From the NCBI GenBank assembly GCA_001767525.1, contig MELF01000025.1:49908-113907 (forward strand): a stretch of 64,000 bases of DNA, read 5' to 3'. The position numbers and the translations under genes were made by a program. The notes under the pieces are model-generated. The model saw only the letters and a program-made list of their open reading frames with translations, ran no database searches and was not told the origin of the DNA. Source of the stretch: Acidobacteria bacterium RIFCSPLOWO2_12_FULL_68_19 (GTDB lineage Bacteria > Acidobacteriota > Vicinamibacteria > Vicinamibacterales > UBA2999). Shown here piece by piece: positions 53,640 through 61,273 of the stretch (positions are counted from its first letter, which is position 1; every line of letters begins with the position of its first letter).

Positions 53640-55865
53640 ATGTTGAAGACGTTCTGTCTCGGCGCCGCACTGCTCGCGGCGCTGTCGATCGCGCTCGAGG
53701 CTCAGGGGCCGCGGCGCGTGCCGGTGGGCGACTGGCCCGAGATGCGAGGGCCGAACCGCGACGGCGTCTCCCGCGAGACGGGCCTCATCGACCGGTGGAC
53801 GCTCAACGGCGAGAACTTCCTGTGGCGGGCGCCCTACGGCGGCCGCTCGGCGCCCATCGTGATGGGCAATCGCCTGTACGTGCAGAACCCGGCCGGCCGC
53901 GGCGCGAACCTCCAGGAGAGGGTCATGGCGCTCGACGCCGATACCGGCAAGGTGATCTGGGAATACAAGTTCAACCTCTATCAGAGCGACGTGCCGGCGC
54001 ACCGCGTCGGCTGGGCCTCGCCGGCGGCCGATCCGGACACCGGCAACATCTACGCGTTCAGCGGCGGCGCCGAGGCCATCGCGCTCAGCCGCGACGGAAA
54101 GCTCCTCTGGTCGCGCTCGTTCGGGGAAGAGTTCGCGGCGTTTACGACACACGGCGGCCGCACGATGTCGCCCGTGGTGGACGACGATCTCGTGATCGTG
54201 AGTGCTCCGGTGTCGAACTGGGGGTCGTCAGCCGCGCGAGGCCACCGCATCATCGGGCTCGACAAGCGCACCGGCGACGTCGTGTACGTCGCCACCCCGG
54301 GCGGGCGGCCCTACGACACGGCCTACGCCTCGCCGGTCATCGCCACCATCAACGGCCTGCGCCTGTTCATCGCCGGGCTGGGCGACGGCGGCATCCACGC
54401 CATCAAGCCGCAGACCGGCGAGCGCGTGTGGAGCTTCCCCGCCTCGAGGCGCTCGATCAACACCGGCGTCGCCGTCCGCGGCAGCGCCGTCTTCGTGTCG
54501 CACGGCGACGAGAACGTCGCGGGCAACGAGCTCGGCCTGCTGGCGGCGATCGACGGGGCCGAGACCGGCGAGATCAAGACGGCGAAGTGGGAGGTGAAGG
54601 GACTGGAGTTCACCTATTCCCCGCCGATTGTCGACGGCTCCCGCCTCTACCAGATCGACAACGGCTCCCACCTGAAGGCCTTCGACACCGACACCGGCAA
54701 GGAGCTGTGGGAGCTGGAGCTCGCCACCGCCCAGAAGGCGCCGCCCATCCTGGCCGACGGCAAGATCTACGTCGGCACCGACAACGGCACCTTCCACATC
54801 GTCCGCCCGTATGCCGACCGCGGCGAGATGCTCAGCAAAGTGCAGCTCCCGAACAGCGTTTTCAGCTGCTGCGGCTCGGAGGGGACGCCCGAGCAGGTGC
54901 TCGGCGGCGCGGCCGTGTCGCGAGGCCGGATCTTCTTCGTCTCGAGCGACGCGGTGTACGCGATCGGCTCGAAGCAGCCGAGGCCGGTCAGCGGGTTCGC
55001 GGTTGACGAGCCGGCCCAGGCGGGCCAGGGCGTCCCCGCGCACCTGCAGGTCTTCCCCACGGAGCTCGTGCTGGAGCCGGGGCAGACCGTGAAGCTGCGC
55101 GCCCGGACCTTCGACGACAAGGGGCGCCTGCTGCGCGAGGAGACGAACGTGGCGTGGGTGCTCGAGGGGCTCCAGGGCACCGTGAGGAACGGCGCCTTCA
55201 CGCCCGCGGCGGACGGGAAGGAGCAGGCGGGCCTCATCACCGCCACCGCCGGCACGTTGAAGGGGCAGGCGCGCGCCCGCATCGTCCACTCGCTCCCGTG
55301 GAAGGAGACGTTCGACGACTATCCCGACAAGGCCGTGCCGCCGGGCTGGGTGAACGCGCAGGCGATGGCCATGTCGGTCGCGACGCTCGACGGACAGAAG
55401 GTGCTGCAGAAGGCGCCGGTCGATACGATCTTCATGCGCGGGCGCGCCTTCATCGGCCCGGTGGCCTGGTCGGACTACACCTTCGAGGCCGACGTGCGCG
55501 CCAACACGCGCCGGCGGCAGCTCGGCGACGTCGGCATCACGGCGCAGCGCTATTCGCTCGTCCTCTACGGCAACGCGCAGCGGTTGAAGATCGAGCCGTG
55601 GGAACCGGAAACCGTCCGCACGGTGACCGCGCCGTTCGCCTGGAAGCCCGACACGTGGTACCGCCTGAAGCTCCGCGTCGAGAACATGCCGAACGGGCAG
55701 GTCCGGGCGCGCGGCAAGGCGTGGCCGGCGGGCGAGCCCGAGCCGGCCGCCTGGACCCTCGAGAAGCTCGATCCGATCGGCAACCGGCAGGGGGCGCCCG
55801 GCCTCTTCATGAACGCGCAGTTCGGCGCCTATTACGACAACTTCGTGCTGACCCAGAATCAATAG
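53640..55865 (+). CDS. secreted PQQ-like beta-propeller with C-terminal Ig and jelly-roll domains
   Basis: 741 residues. Signal peptide about 1-21 (FCLGAALLAALSIALEAQ). The propeller starts WPEMRGPNRDGVSRETGLID near residue 32 and runs to about 460, with blades such as ALDADTGKVIWEYKFNLYQ and AFDTDTGKELWELELATAQ. A vicinal Cys pair (FSCCGSEG) lies near 408. Then comes an Ig-like segment (VFPTELVLEPGQTVKLRART), and the last 190 residues form a jelly roll like LamG/DUF1080 (ETFDDYPDKAVPPGW, TWYRLKLRVENMPNGQVRAR, FGAYYDNFVLTQNQ). The jelly roll suggests carbohydrate binding (inference). It heads a three-propeller operon. Confidence 0.85.
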   Translation: MLKTFCLGAALLAALSIALEAQGPRRVPVGDWPEMRGPNRDGVSRETGLIDRWTLNGENFLWRAPYGGRSAPIVMGNRLYVQNPAGRGANLQERVMALDADTGKVIWEYKFNLYQSDVPAHRVGWASPAADPDTGNIYAFSGGAEAIALSRDGKLLWSRSFGEEFAAFTTHGGRTMSPVVDDDLVIVSAPVSNWGSSAARGHRIIGLDKRTGDVVYVATPGGRPYDTAYASPVIATINGLRLFIAGLGDGGIHAIKPQTGERVWSFPASRRSINTGVAVRGSAVFVSHGDENVAGNELGLLAAIDGAETGEIKTAKWEVKGLEFTYSPPIVDGSRLYQIDNGSHLKAFDTDTGKELWELELATAQKAPPILADGKIYVGTDNGTFHIVRPYADRGEMLSKVQLPNSVFSCCGSEGTPEQVLGGAAVSRGRIFFVSSDAVYAIGSKQPRPVSGFAVDEPAQAGQGVPAHLQVFPTELVLEPGQTVKLRARTFDDKGRLLREETNVAWVLEGLQGTVRNGAFTPAADGKEQAGLITATAGTLKGQARARIVHSLPWKETFDDYPDKAVPPGWVNAQAMAMSVATLDGQKVLQKAPVDTIFMRGRAFIGPVAWSDYTFEADVRANTRRRQLGDVGITAQRYSLVLYGNAQRLKIEPWEPETVRTVTAPFAWKPDTWYRLKLRVENMPNGQVRARGKAWPAGEPEPAAWTLEKLDPIGNRQGAPGLFMNAQFGAYYDNFVLTQNQ

Positions 55866-55867
55866 CC

Positions 55868-57316
55868 ATGCAGAGCCGCTTCATCCGATTCACGTTCCTC
55901 TGTGCCGCGCTCGTCGTCATCGGCGGGAGCGGAGGGCCGTCGCGCCTCTCGGCGTCCGACCCGGCCACCGGCGAGTGGCCGATGTGGGGCGGCACCCCCG
56001 ACCGCAACATGGTGTCGAGCATGAAGGGGCTCCCCGCCGAGTGGGACGTCAAGACCGGGAAGAACATCAAGTGGATGGCGGAGCTGGGGTCCCAGAGCTA
56101 CGGCAACCCGGTGGTGGCCGGCGGCATGGTCTTCGTCGGCACGAACAACGAGCGGCTGCGCGATCCGAAGCAGCCGGGCGACCGGGGCGTGCTGATGGCG
56201 TTCCGCGAGTCGGACGGCGAGTTCCTCTGGCAACAGACGCACGTGAAGCTCGAGTCGGGCCGCGCCAACGACTGGCCGTTCCAGGGGGTCGCCAGCTCGC
56301 CGCTCGTCCAGGGCGAGCGGCTCTACTACGTGAGCAACCGCGGCGTCGTGCACTGCCTCGACATCCAGGGGTTCCGCGACAACGAGAACGACGGCCCCGT
56401 CAAGGACGAGAAGCTCACCGGTCCGTTCGACGCCGACATCGTCTGGAGCTTCGACATGATGGAGCAGGTGGGATCGTACCCCCACAACATGTCGAACTCG
56501 TCGCCGGTCATCTGGGGCGATCTCGTCTACGTCAGCACGTCGAACGGGCAGGACGAGAGCCACGTCAACATTCCGTCGCCCCGGGCGCCCTCCATCATCG
56601 CGCTCAACAAGAACACCGGCGCGCTCGTCTGGGAGGACAACTCGGTGGAAGACCGCATCCTCCACGGCCAGTGGTCCACGCCGTCGGTCGGCCGCATCGG
56701 CGGCGTGCTGCAGGTCGTCTCCGGACAGGGTGACGGCTGGGTCCGCGGCTACGAGGCCGACACGGGCAAGAAGCTGTGGGAGTTCGACACCAATCCGAAG
56801 GACTCGGTCTGGCCGCGGACGCGCAACGAGATGATCTCCACGCCGGTTGTCGTCGACGACCGCGTGTACGTCGCCAACGGACAGGATCCGGAGCACGGCG
56901 AGGGCGTCGGCCACTTCTACGCGATTGACGCGACCAAGCGCGGCGACATCACCCAGACGGGACGCATCTTTCACTTCGACAGGATCCGCCGCTCGATCTC
57001 GACCGCCGCGGTCGCGGGCGGCCTCGTCTACATCGCCGACTTCAGCGGATACCTGCATTGTCTCGACGCCAGGACCGGCCAGCTCTACTGGACGCACGAT
57101 CTGCTGGCGGCGGTCTGGGGATCGCCTTTCGTGGCCGACGGCCGGGTCTACCTCGGCGACGAGGACGGCGACGTCGTCGTGATGGCGCATGGCAAGGAGA
57201 AGAAGGTGCTCGCGGAGATGAACATGGGGAGCGCCGTCTACGCCACCATCGCCCCGGCGCACGGGACGATCTTCCTGAACAATCGGAGTCAGCTCTTCGC
57301 GATTGCGATCAAATGA
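55868..57316 (+). CDS. secreted PQQ-like beta-propeller protein D
   Basis: 482 residues, starting 2 bases after the previous stop. Signal peptide at residues 5-22 (FIRFTFLCAALVVIGGSGG). Blades include WPMWGGTPDRNMVSSMKGLP near residue 36, AFRESDGEFLWQQTHVKL near 115, ALNKNTGALVWEDNSVED near 240, GYEADTGKKLWEFDTNPKD near 295 and CLDARTGQLYWTHDLLAAV near 398. The WGGTPDRN start replaces the usual WRGPNRDG. No haem motif is present. The stop overlaps the next gene's ATG by 4 bp. Confidence 0.87.
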   Translation: MQSRFIRFTFLCAALVVIGGSGGPSRLSASDPATGEWPMWGGTPDRNMVSSMKGLPAEWDVKTGKNIKWMAELGSQSYGNPVVAGGMVFVGTNNERLRDPKQPGDRGVLMAFRESDGEFLWQQTHVKLESGRANDWPFQGVASSPLVQGERLYYVSNRGVVHCLDIQGFRDNENDGPVKDEKLTGPFDADIVWSFDMMEQVGSYPHNMSNSSPVIWGDLVYVSTSNGQDESHVNIPSPRAPSIIALNKNTGALVWEDNSVEDRILHGQWSTPSVGRIGGVLQVVSGQGDGWVRGYEADTGKKLWEFDTNPKDSVWPRTRNEMISTPVVVDDRVYVANGQDPEHGEGVGHFYAIDATKRGDITQTGRIFHFDRIRRSISTAAVAGGLVYIADFSGYLHCLDARTGQLYWTHDLLAAVWGSPFVADGRVYLGDEDGDVVVMAHGKEKKVLAEMNMGSAVYATIAPAHGTIFLNNRSQLFAIAIK

Positions 57317-58497
57317 GACGGGCCGCGAGACGGGCCACAGAGACACAGCGGCACAGAGCACGCCTGGTATTGAGAGGTCTCCGTGTCTCTGTGCTTCTGT
57401 GGCCCGTGTTCGCAATTGCGGCCACGACTGCGGCGCAGGCGCCGCGCGCCGCGCCCGCGCATGAATGGCGCCAGTTCCGCGGCACGCCGCGCCTGACGGG
57501 CGTCTCGGCCGCCGTGCTCCCGCCGACCCTCGCGCTCCTCTGGACCTACGAGACGGGCGGCGACCCGATTGACTCTTCCGCCGCCATTGCCGGCGGCGTC
57601 GTGTACGTCGGCGCCGGCACGGGCGATTTGCTCGCGCTGGATCTCGCCTCGGGCAAGCTGCGCTGGAAGTACACGACCGGGAATCTCATCGGCGAGTCGT
57701 CTCCCGCGGTTGGAACCGAGGCCGTCTACATCGGCGACGAAGGCGGCCTCGTGCACGCCGTGCGGCTCGGCGACGGCGCGCGCCTCTGGACGTTTCGGAC
57801 CGGCGCGGAGATCAAGTCCTCGCCCGTCGTCGTGAACGACACGGTCCTCGTTGGCTCCTACGACACCCATCTCTACGCGCTCGACGCGCATTCGGGGAAG
57901 CTGCGGTGGAAGGTGGCGACGCGCGGCATGGTGCACGCGACCCCGGCCGTGCAGGACGGCCTGACGTTCGTCGCCGGCTGCGATGCGATTTTCCGCGCCA
58001 TCCGGATCGCCGACGGCTCAGAGGCCTATCAGATCGAATCGGGAGCGTACACCGGCGCCTCGCCGCTCGTGGACGGCGACCGTGCCTACTTCGGCACGTT
58101 CAATTCCGAGGTGCTGGCGCTCGACCTGAAGCGCCGTGCCGTGGTCTGGCGCTATACCGATAAGAGCGCGCAGTTTCCTTTCTATTCGTCGGCGGCGCTC
58201 GACCTCGGCCGCGTGATCCTCGGCGGCCGCGACAAGGTGGTGCACGCCATCGACGCCGGAACGGGCAGGCGCGTCTGGACGTTCCCCACGCGCGCGCGCG
58301 TCGACTCCTCCCCCGTCGTGGCCGGCGGCCGCGTCTGGGTCGGCTCGAGCGACGGGCGGCTCTATGCGCTCGAGGCGTCCTCAGGCAGGAAGGTGTGGGA
58401 GTTCGAGATCGGCGCGGCCATCACCGCCTCACCCGCCATTGCGGCCGGGCGCCTCGTCATCGGCGCCCAGGACGGGCGCATCTACGCGTTCGGGTAA
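57313..58497 (+). CDS. secreted PQQ-like beta-propeller protein E, N-terminus from a repeat
   Basis: 394 residues, ATGA overlap with gene D. About residues 6-35 (ATETQRHRARLVLRGLRVSV and LLWPVF) are encoded by a 78-bp hairpin repeat (57330-57407), and this hydrophobic stretch followed by AIAATTAAQA would serve as the signal peptide. The propeller then starts EWRQFRGTPRLTGVSAAVLP near 52 and runs in tight blades: ALDLASGKLRWKYTTGNL, AVRLGDGARLWTFRTGAE, ALDAHSGKLRWKVATRGM and ALEASSGRKVWEFEIGAA. It resembles BamB-like propellers more than genes A-D do. Confidence 0.85.
   Translation: MRRAARRATETQRHRARLVLRGLRVSVLLWPVFAIAATTAAQAPRAAPAHEWRQFRGTPRLTGVSAAVLPPTLALLWTYETGGDPIDSSAAIAGGVVYVGAGTGDLLALDLASGKLRWKYTTGNLIGESSPAVGTEAVYIGDEGGLVHAVRLGDGARLWTFRTGAEIKSSPVVVNDTVLVGSYDTHLYALDAHSGKLRWKVATRGMVHATPAVQDGLTFVAGCDAIFRAIRIADGSEAYQIESGAYTGASPLVDGDRAYFGTFNSEVLALDLKRRAVVWRYTDKSAQFPFYSSAALDLGRVILGGRDKVVHAIDAGTGRRVWTFPTRARVDSSPVVAGGRVWVGSSDGRLYALEASSGRKVWEFEIGAAITASPAIAAGRLVIGAQDGRIYAFG
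57330..57407. repeat. ACGGGCCACA hairpin repeat, copy 2, in coding sequence
   Basis: The same 10-bp arms as copy 1: ACGGGCCACA (57330-57339) and TGTGGCCCGT (57398-57407), with CACAGAGAC / GTCTCTGTG continuing the stem. It lies inside gene E and encodes its signal region. Confidence 0.85.
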
Positions 58498-58502
58498 CTC
58501 TC

Positions 58503-58712
58503 GAGAATCATCCCGAGCTGCGTCATCGCCGGTCATCAATGCCGGCGATGTGATGGTGGGCGACTGCGAATGCATGTAGGCCGGGTCTTCAGACCCGGCG
58601 GGTCCGGGGTGCCCAGCGCCAGGGACCCGCCCTACATTGCCGAGCGCCTTCACCGTGCCGTCCTCGCGCACCTTGACGTTGGCGGGTTTCAGGTCCAGGG
58701 GGTGCGCGCAGA
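58503..58712 (-). pseudogene. Ser/Thr protein kinase remnant
   Basis: On the minus strand the catalytic-loop sequence DLKPANVKVREDGTVKAL is readable at about 58646-58695, and SQSPTITSPALMTG at about 58525-58570. Both belong to acidobacterial Hanks-type kinases around the HRDLKPAN loop and activation segment. The HRD is damaged (HPLDLKP), no kinase frame extends on either side, and the two pieces are separated by a palindromic repeat (58575-58636). This is a decayed kinase piece; an intact propeller half of such a protein ends the window. Confidence 0.6.
58575..58636. repeat. REP-like palindrome, copy 3 (extended)
   Basis: Ends TGTAGG and CCTACA are complementary. Inside, CCGGGTC / GACCCGG form one stem and CGGGTCC / GGACCCG-like bases a second. 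The start TGTAGGCCGGGTC is shared with the minus strands of copies 1 and 2. It interrupts the kinase remnant. Confidence 0.75.
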
Positions 58713-59150
58713 CTACTCTCGCGCCTCGCCGGTTGGCGCGTCGTCATCGCGGAGCAGCACGCGCGTGAATTCCAGGAAATCGTCGAGGCGTTCCACCAGG
58801 ATATGGCGGACGATGTCGAGACTCAGCTTCTGATAGTCGTGAACGGCCACGTTGCGGAAGCCCACCATCCTCTTCAGTCTGACCGCGAGCGACGCGTCAA
58901 GACGGCCGGCGGCCTCGAGCATGTCGAACGCCTCACGGGTCTCCTGGGGAATCCCGAGGCGGTGCACGCGAACCAGATGCATCGCCGCGTCGATGCTGCT
59001 CTCGCAGGCGCGCTGCAGGTTGAGAATAATGGCGTCCTGGCGCGTCTGGTTGGTCAGCAGGTTCGCGTCATCCGCGCCGTATTCCTCTCGCGCCCGGCGC
59101 ACGGCACGCTCGATGGCCGCCGCCTTGTTCAGCAGGACATCATCGGCCAT
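58713..59150 (-). CDS. hepT: HepT-like HEPN toxin (DUF86)
   Basis: 145 residues, starting MADDVLLNKAAAIERAVRRA. Helical HEPN fold with the RX4HXY motif RNVAVHDY near residue 107, the RNase active site of HepT toxins and also the site that MntA modifies. The segment QDAIILNLQRACESSIDAAM near 45 is typical. Its 5' end overlaps the antitoxin gene by 11 bp, the usual MntA-HepT order with antitoxin first. HepT cleaves RNA until its Tyr is AMPylated by MntA (established for the family). Confidence 0.88.
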   Translation of the reverse strand: MADDVLLNKAAAIERAVRRAREEYGADDANLLTNQTRQDAIILNLQRACESSIDAAMHLVRVHRLGIPQETREAFDMLEAAGRLDASLAVRLKRMVGFRNVAVHDYQKLSLDIVRHILVERLDDFLEFTRVLLRDDDAPTGEARE

Positions 59151-59550
59151 ACACCGTGCCTTCAGCGGCCACGCGCTGGAGAATGCCGCGCCGCTCCTCG
59201 TTGAGGCGGGCATAGACGCCGTAGGTCAGGTCCTCGAAGCGGCCTCGGGCCGAGGCATCCGTCTCCAGAAGTACGCGTCCCTTTCCGATGATCTGGATCG
59301 CCATCACGGAAGACGAGACGCGCAAGTCGACCAGATCGACGCTCTGGTGGAGCGCCGACGCCAGGCGCTCCTGCAGGTCGAAGCGAAGCACGGGATCGAT
59401 GGGGGCGGCCGCGAGCACGGCCAGATCGACGTCGCTTCCGGGACTCCGCTCACCGCTGACCGACGATCCGAACCGGTAGACCGCGATGACCCCCGGCACG
59501 GCGCTGCGTATCTCCGCCACGGCCACCCGATCCTCCTGTTCGATGCGCAT
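59140..59550 (-). CDS. mntA: MntA-like nucleotidyltransferase antitoxin
   Basis: 136 residues. The start MRIEQEDRVAV was chosen for its GGGAGAG site just upstream; two earlier in-frame ATGs are possible. The nucleotidyltransferase signature GSX10DXD is exact: VYRFGSSVSGERSPG then SDVDLAVL near residue 25-40. MntA transfers AMP to the HepT Tyr and blocks its RNase activity. An octamer-repeat array lies 55 bp upstream and may cover the promoter. Confidence 0.88.
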   Translation of the reverse strand: MRIEQEDRVAVAEIRSAVPGVIAVYRFGSSVSGERSPGSDVDLAVLAAAPIDPVLRFDLQERLASALHQSVDLVDLRVSSSVMAIQIIGKGRVLLETDASARGRFEDLTYGVYARLNEERRGILQRVAAEGTVYGR

Positions 59551-59604
59551 GTCCATCTCTCCCACGGGCATTCTATCTGCGGGGCCGACGCGCCGGTGCA
59601 TCAT

Positions 59605-59675
59605 CGGATGCACCCTCGCACAGTTGGACGCACCGTCGCACCGTCACACCCTCGCACCGTCGCACCGTCGCACAC
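59605..59675 (-). repeat. GGTGCGA octamer array, copy 4 (minus orientation)
   Basis: About eight TCGCACCG / TCACACCC units, the reverse complement of the other arrays, just upstream of mntA. Confidence 0.85.
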
Positions 59676-59800
59676 AACCGTCCGGTTACCTCGTCGTGTC
59701 GGCCGAGGCGCATGTCGCGGGGCAGCGCCAAACGGTGGGATTATATAGGCGCCACGACGGCGCGGAGCCCAACGCGACTGAGACACTGACGGCGCAGTGA

Positions 59801-59881
59801 TACCATGACGCCCTGGCGCGCACCTTCGACCACCACATCCGCCAGTTCGGCGGCGTGGAGGGGCTGGGGCTGACGGAGTAA
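59801..59881 (+). pseudogene. short orphan C-terminal coding fragment
   Basis: In the frame ending TAA at 59879-59881 the DNA reads YHDALARTFDHHIRQFGGVE then GLGLTE, with coding-like composition but a TGA directly before it. It looks like the tail of a lost gene; the family is not recognised. The stretch 59680-59800 shows nothing else. Confidence 0.25.
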
Positions 59882-59898
59882 GACAGGAGGTCAGGTCG

Positions 59899-60309
59899 AT
59901 GAGAACGACGCTCGTCATCGCAGCGGCTGGCCTTGCCGTGCTGGCGGGCGGTGCGCCGGCCGTGGCGCACCACTCCTTCGCGGCGGAGTTCGACGGGACC
60001 AAGCCGGTGACGCTGACGGGCACGGTCACCAAGATGGATTGGATCAATCCGCACGCGTGGCTGTCCATCGACGTCAAGGGCCCCGACGGCAAGGTGGTGA
60101 GCTGGATGGTCGAAGGGGGCGCCCCGAACGCCCTCCTCCGGCGCGGCTGGAACAAGAGCTCGGTGCCGGCGGGCATGGTCGTCACGGTCCAGGGGTATCG
60201 CGCGCGGGACGGCTCGAACAGGGCGAACGGCCGCGACGTGACGCTGCCGGATGGGAAGAAGCTGTTCATCGGCTCACCCGGCACGGGCGCGCCCGGCGAG
60301 GGGCGGTGA
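59899..60309 (+). CDS. secreted DUF6152-family protein
   Basis: 136 residues. AGGAGGT at 59884-59890 supports the ATG. Signal peptide about 1-23 (MRTTLVIAAAGLAVLAGGA), then the family start AHHSFAAEFDGTKPVTLTGT near residue 24 and VTKMDWINPHAWLSIDVKG. These small secreted proteins are frequent in Acidobacteria and some proteobacteria and usually precede genes like the next two. Function unknown. The next gene starts 1 base after its stop. Confidence 0.82.
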   Translation: MRTTLVIAAAGLAVLAGGAPAVAHHSFAAEFDGTKPVTLTGTVTKMDWINPHAWLSIDVKGPDGKVVSWMVEGGAPNALLRRGWNKSSVPAGMVVTVQGYRARDGSNRANGRDVTLPDGKKLFIGSPGTGAPGEGR

Positions 60310-60310
60310 C

Positions 60311-61240
60311 ATGCGCGCCCGGCATCGCGGCGCCGCCGTCGCCATCGCGCTCGCCCTCGCCGCCTCCGCCTGCCAGGGTGCGAGCACCGGCGCATCGGCC
60401 GACGGGTGGACGCCGCCGCGCACGCCCGACGGCCAACCGGACCTGCAGGGTGTCTGGACCAACTACACCGCCACGCCGTTCGAGGTCCCCGACGAACGCG
60501 ACGACCTCGCGCTCTATTCGGGCGATACGGACGGGACGGGCCGCGGGACGGGCCCGGCGGCGTTCCTCACCGACACGACCGGCAGGACGCTCGCCAAGGG
60601 ACGATCGCTCGTGGTCGATCCGCCGAACGGGCGCGTCCCGATCCTGCCGTGGGCGGAGGAGCAGCGCACCTTCAAGCTGCTGCACATCCAGGACCACTGG
60701 GAGCATCACACGCCGTGGGAGCGGTGCATCACACGCGGCGTGCCGGGCGGCATCTTCCCCACCGGCTACGGATCCGGCTACCAGATCCTGCAGGGCCCCG
60801 GCTACGTGGCAATCGTCTACGAGATGATCCACGAGGCGCGCATCATCCCGACCGACTCCCGCCCGCACGTCGGGAGCGGCATCCGCCTGTGGAACGGCGA
60901 TTCGGTCGGCCGCTGGGACGGCGACACGCTGGTCGTCGACATCGCCAACTACAACGACAAGGGGAGCATCGCGACCAACGCGGCCACCCAGCGCGTGCGG
61001 TCGATCCCGCAGAGCCAGGATCTGCACGTCGTCGAGCGCTTCACGCGCGTCGACGAGAACACGATCGACTACGAGGCGACGATCGAGGATCCGAAGGTGT
61101 TCACGGCGCCGTGGCGCGTTGCAATCCCGCTGCATCGCGAGCCGGACTACCGGATCTTCGAGTACGCGTGCCACGAGGGGAACCTGGCGATCCCCAACAC
61201 GCTCAGCGCGGGTCGCGCGTTGAGGGTCAGACCCCGATGA
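60311..61240 (+). CDS. secreted/lipoprotein-like hypothetical of the DUF6152 neighbourhood
   Basis: 309 residues. Hydrophobic start with a possible lipobox (LALAASACQG, residues 14-23). Conserved stretches include PDGQPDLQGVWTNYTATPFE near residue 40, SVGRWDGDTLVVDIANYND near 200 and VVERFTRVDENTIDYEATIE near 240. The last two patterns recur in the next gene, so the two are paralogues. The C-terminal LRVRPR and TGA lie in a palindromic repeat, so the native end may have been altered. Function unknown. Confidence 0.78.
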   Translation: MRARHRGAAVAIALALAASACQGASTGASADGWTPPRTPDGQPDLQGVWTNYTATPFEVPDERDDLALYSGDTDGTGRGTGPAAFLTDTTGRTLAKGRSLVVDPPNGRVPILPWAEEQRTFKLLHIQDHWEHHTPWERCITRGVPGGIFPTGYGSGYQILQGPGYVAIVYEMIHEARIIPTDSRPHVGSGIRLWNGDSVGRWDGDTLVVDIANYNDKGSIATNAATQRVRSIPQSQDLHVVERFTRVDENTIDYEATIEDPKVFTAPWRVAIPLHREPDYRIFEYACHEGNLAIPNTLSAGRALRVRPR

Positions 61241-61254
61241 CCGGGGTCTGACCC
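61224..61254. repeat. GGGTCAGACCCCG palindrome with a stop codon in its loop
   Basis: Perfect 13-bp arms (GGGTCAGACCCCG at 61224-61236 and CGGGGTCTGACCC at 61242-61254) around the loop ATGAC, which contains the TGA stop of the preceding gene. It could slow or end transcription, although there is no T run. Confidence 0.85.
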
Positions 61255-61273
61255 CATGCCGCGAGGAGGTCGC

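Noticed and set aside
48931..58497. PQQ-dependent alcohol or glucose dehydrogenases
   Set aside because: The propellers have PQQ-type blades, but no CxxCH haem motif and no full set of quinone ligands. One vicinal Cys pair (FSCCGSEG) is in the wrong part of the fold.
61224..61254. Rho-independent terminator
   Set aside because: The stem is perfect, but there is no T run on either strand and a related gene follows at once. A mobile palindrome fits better.
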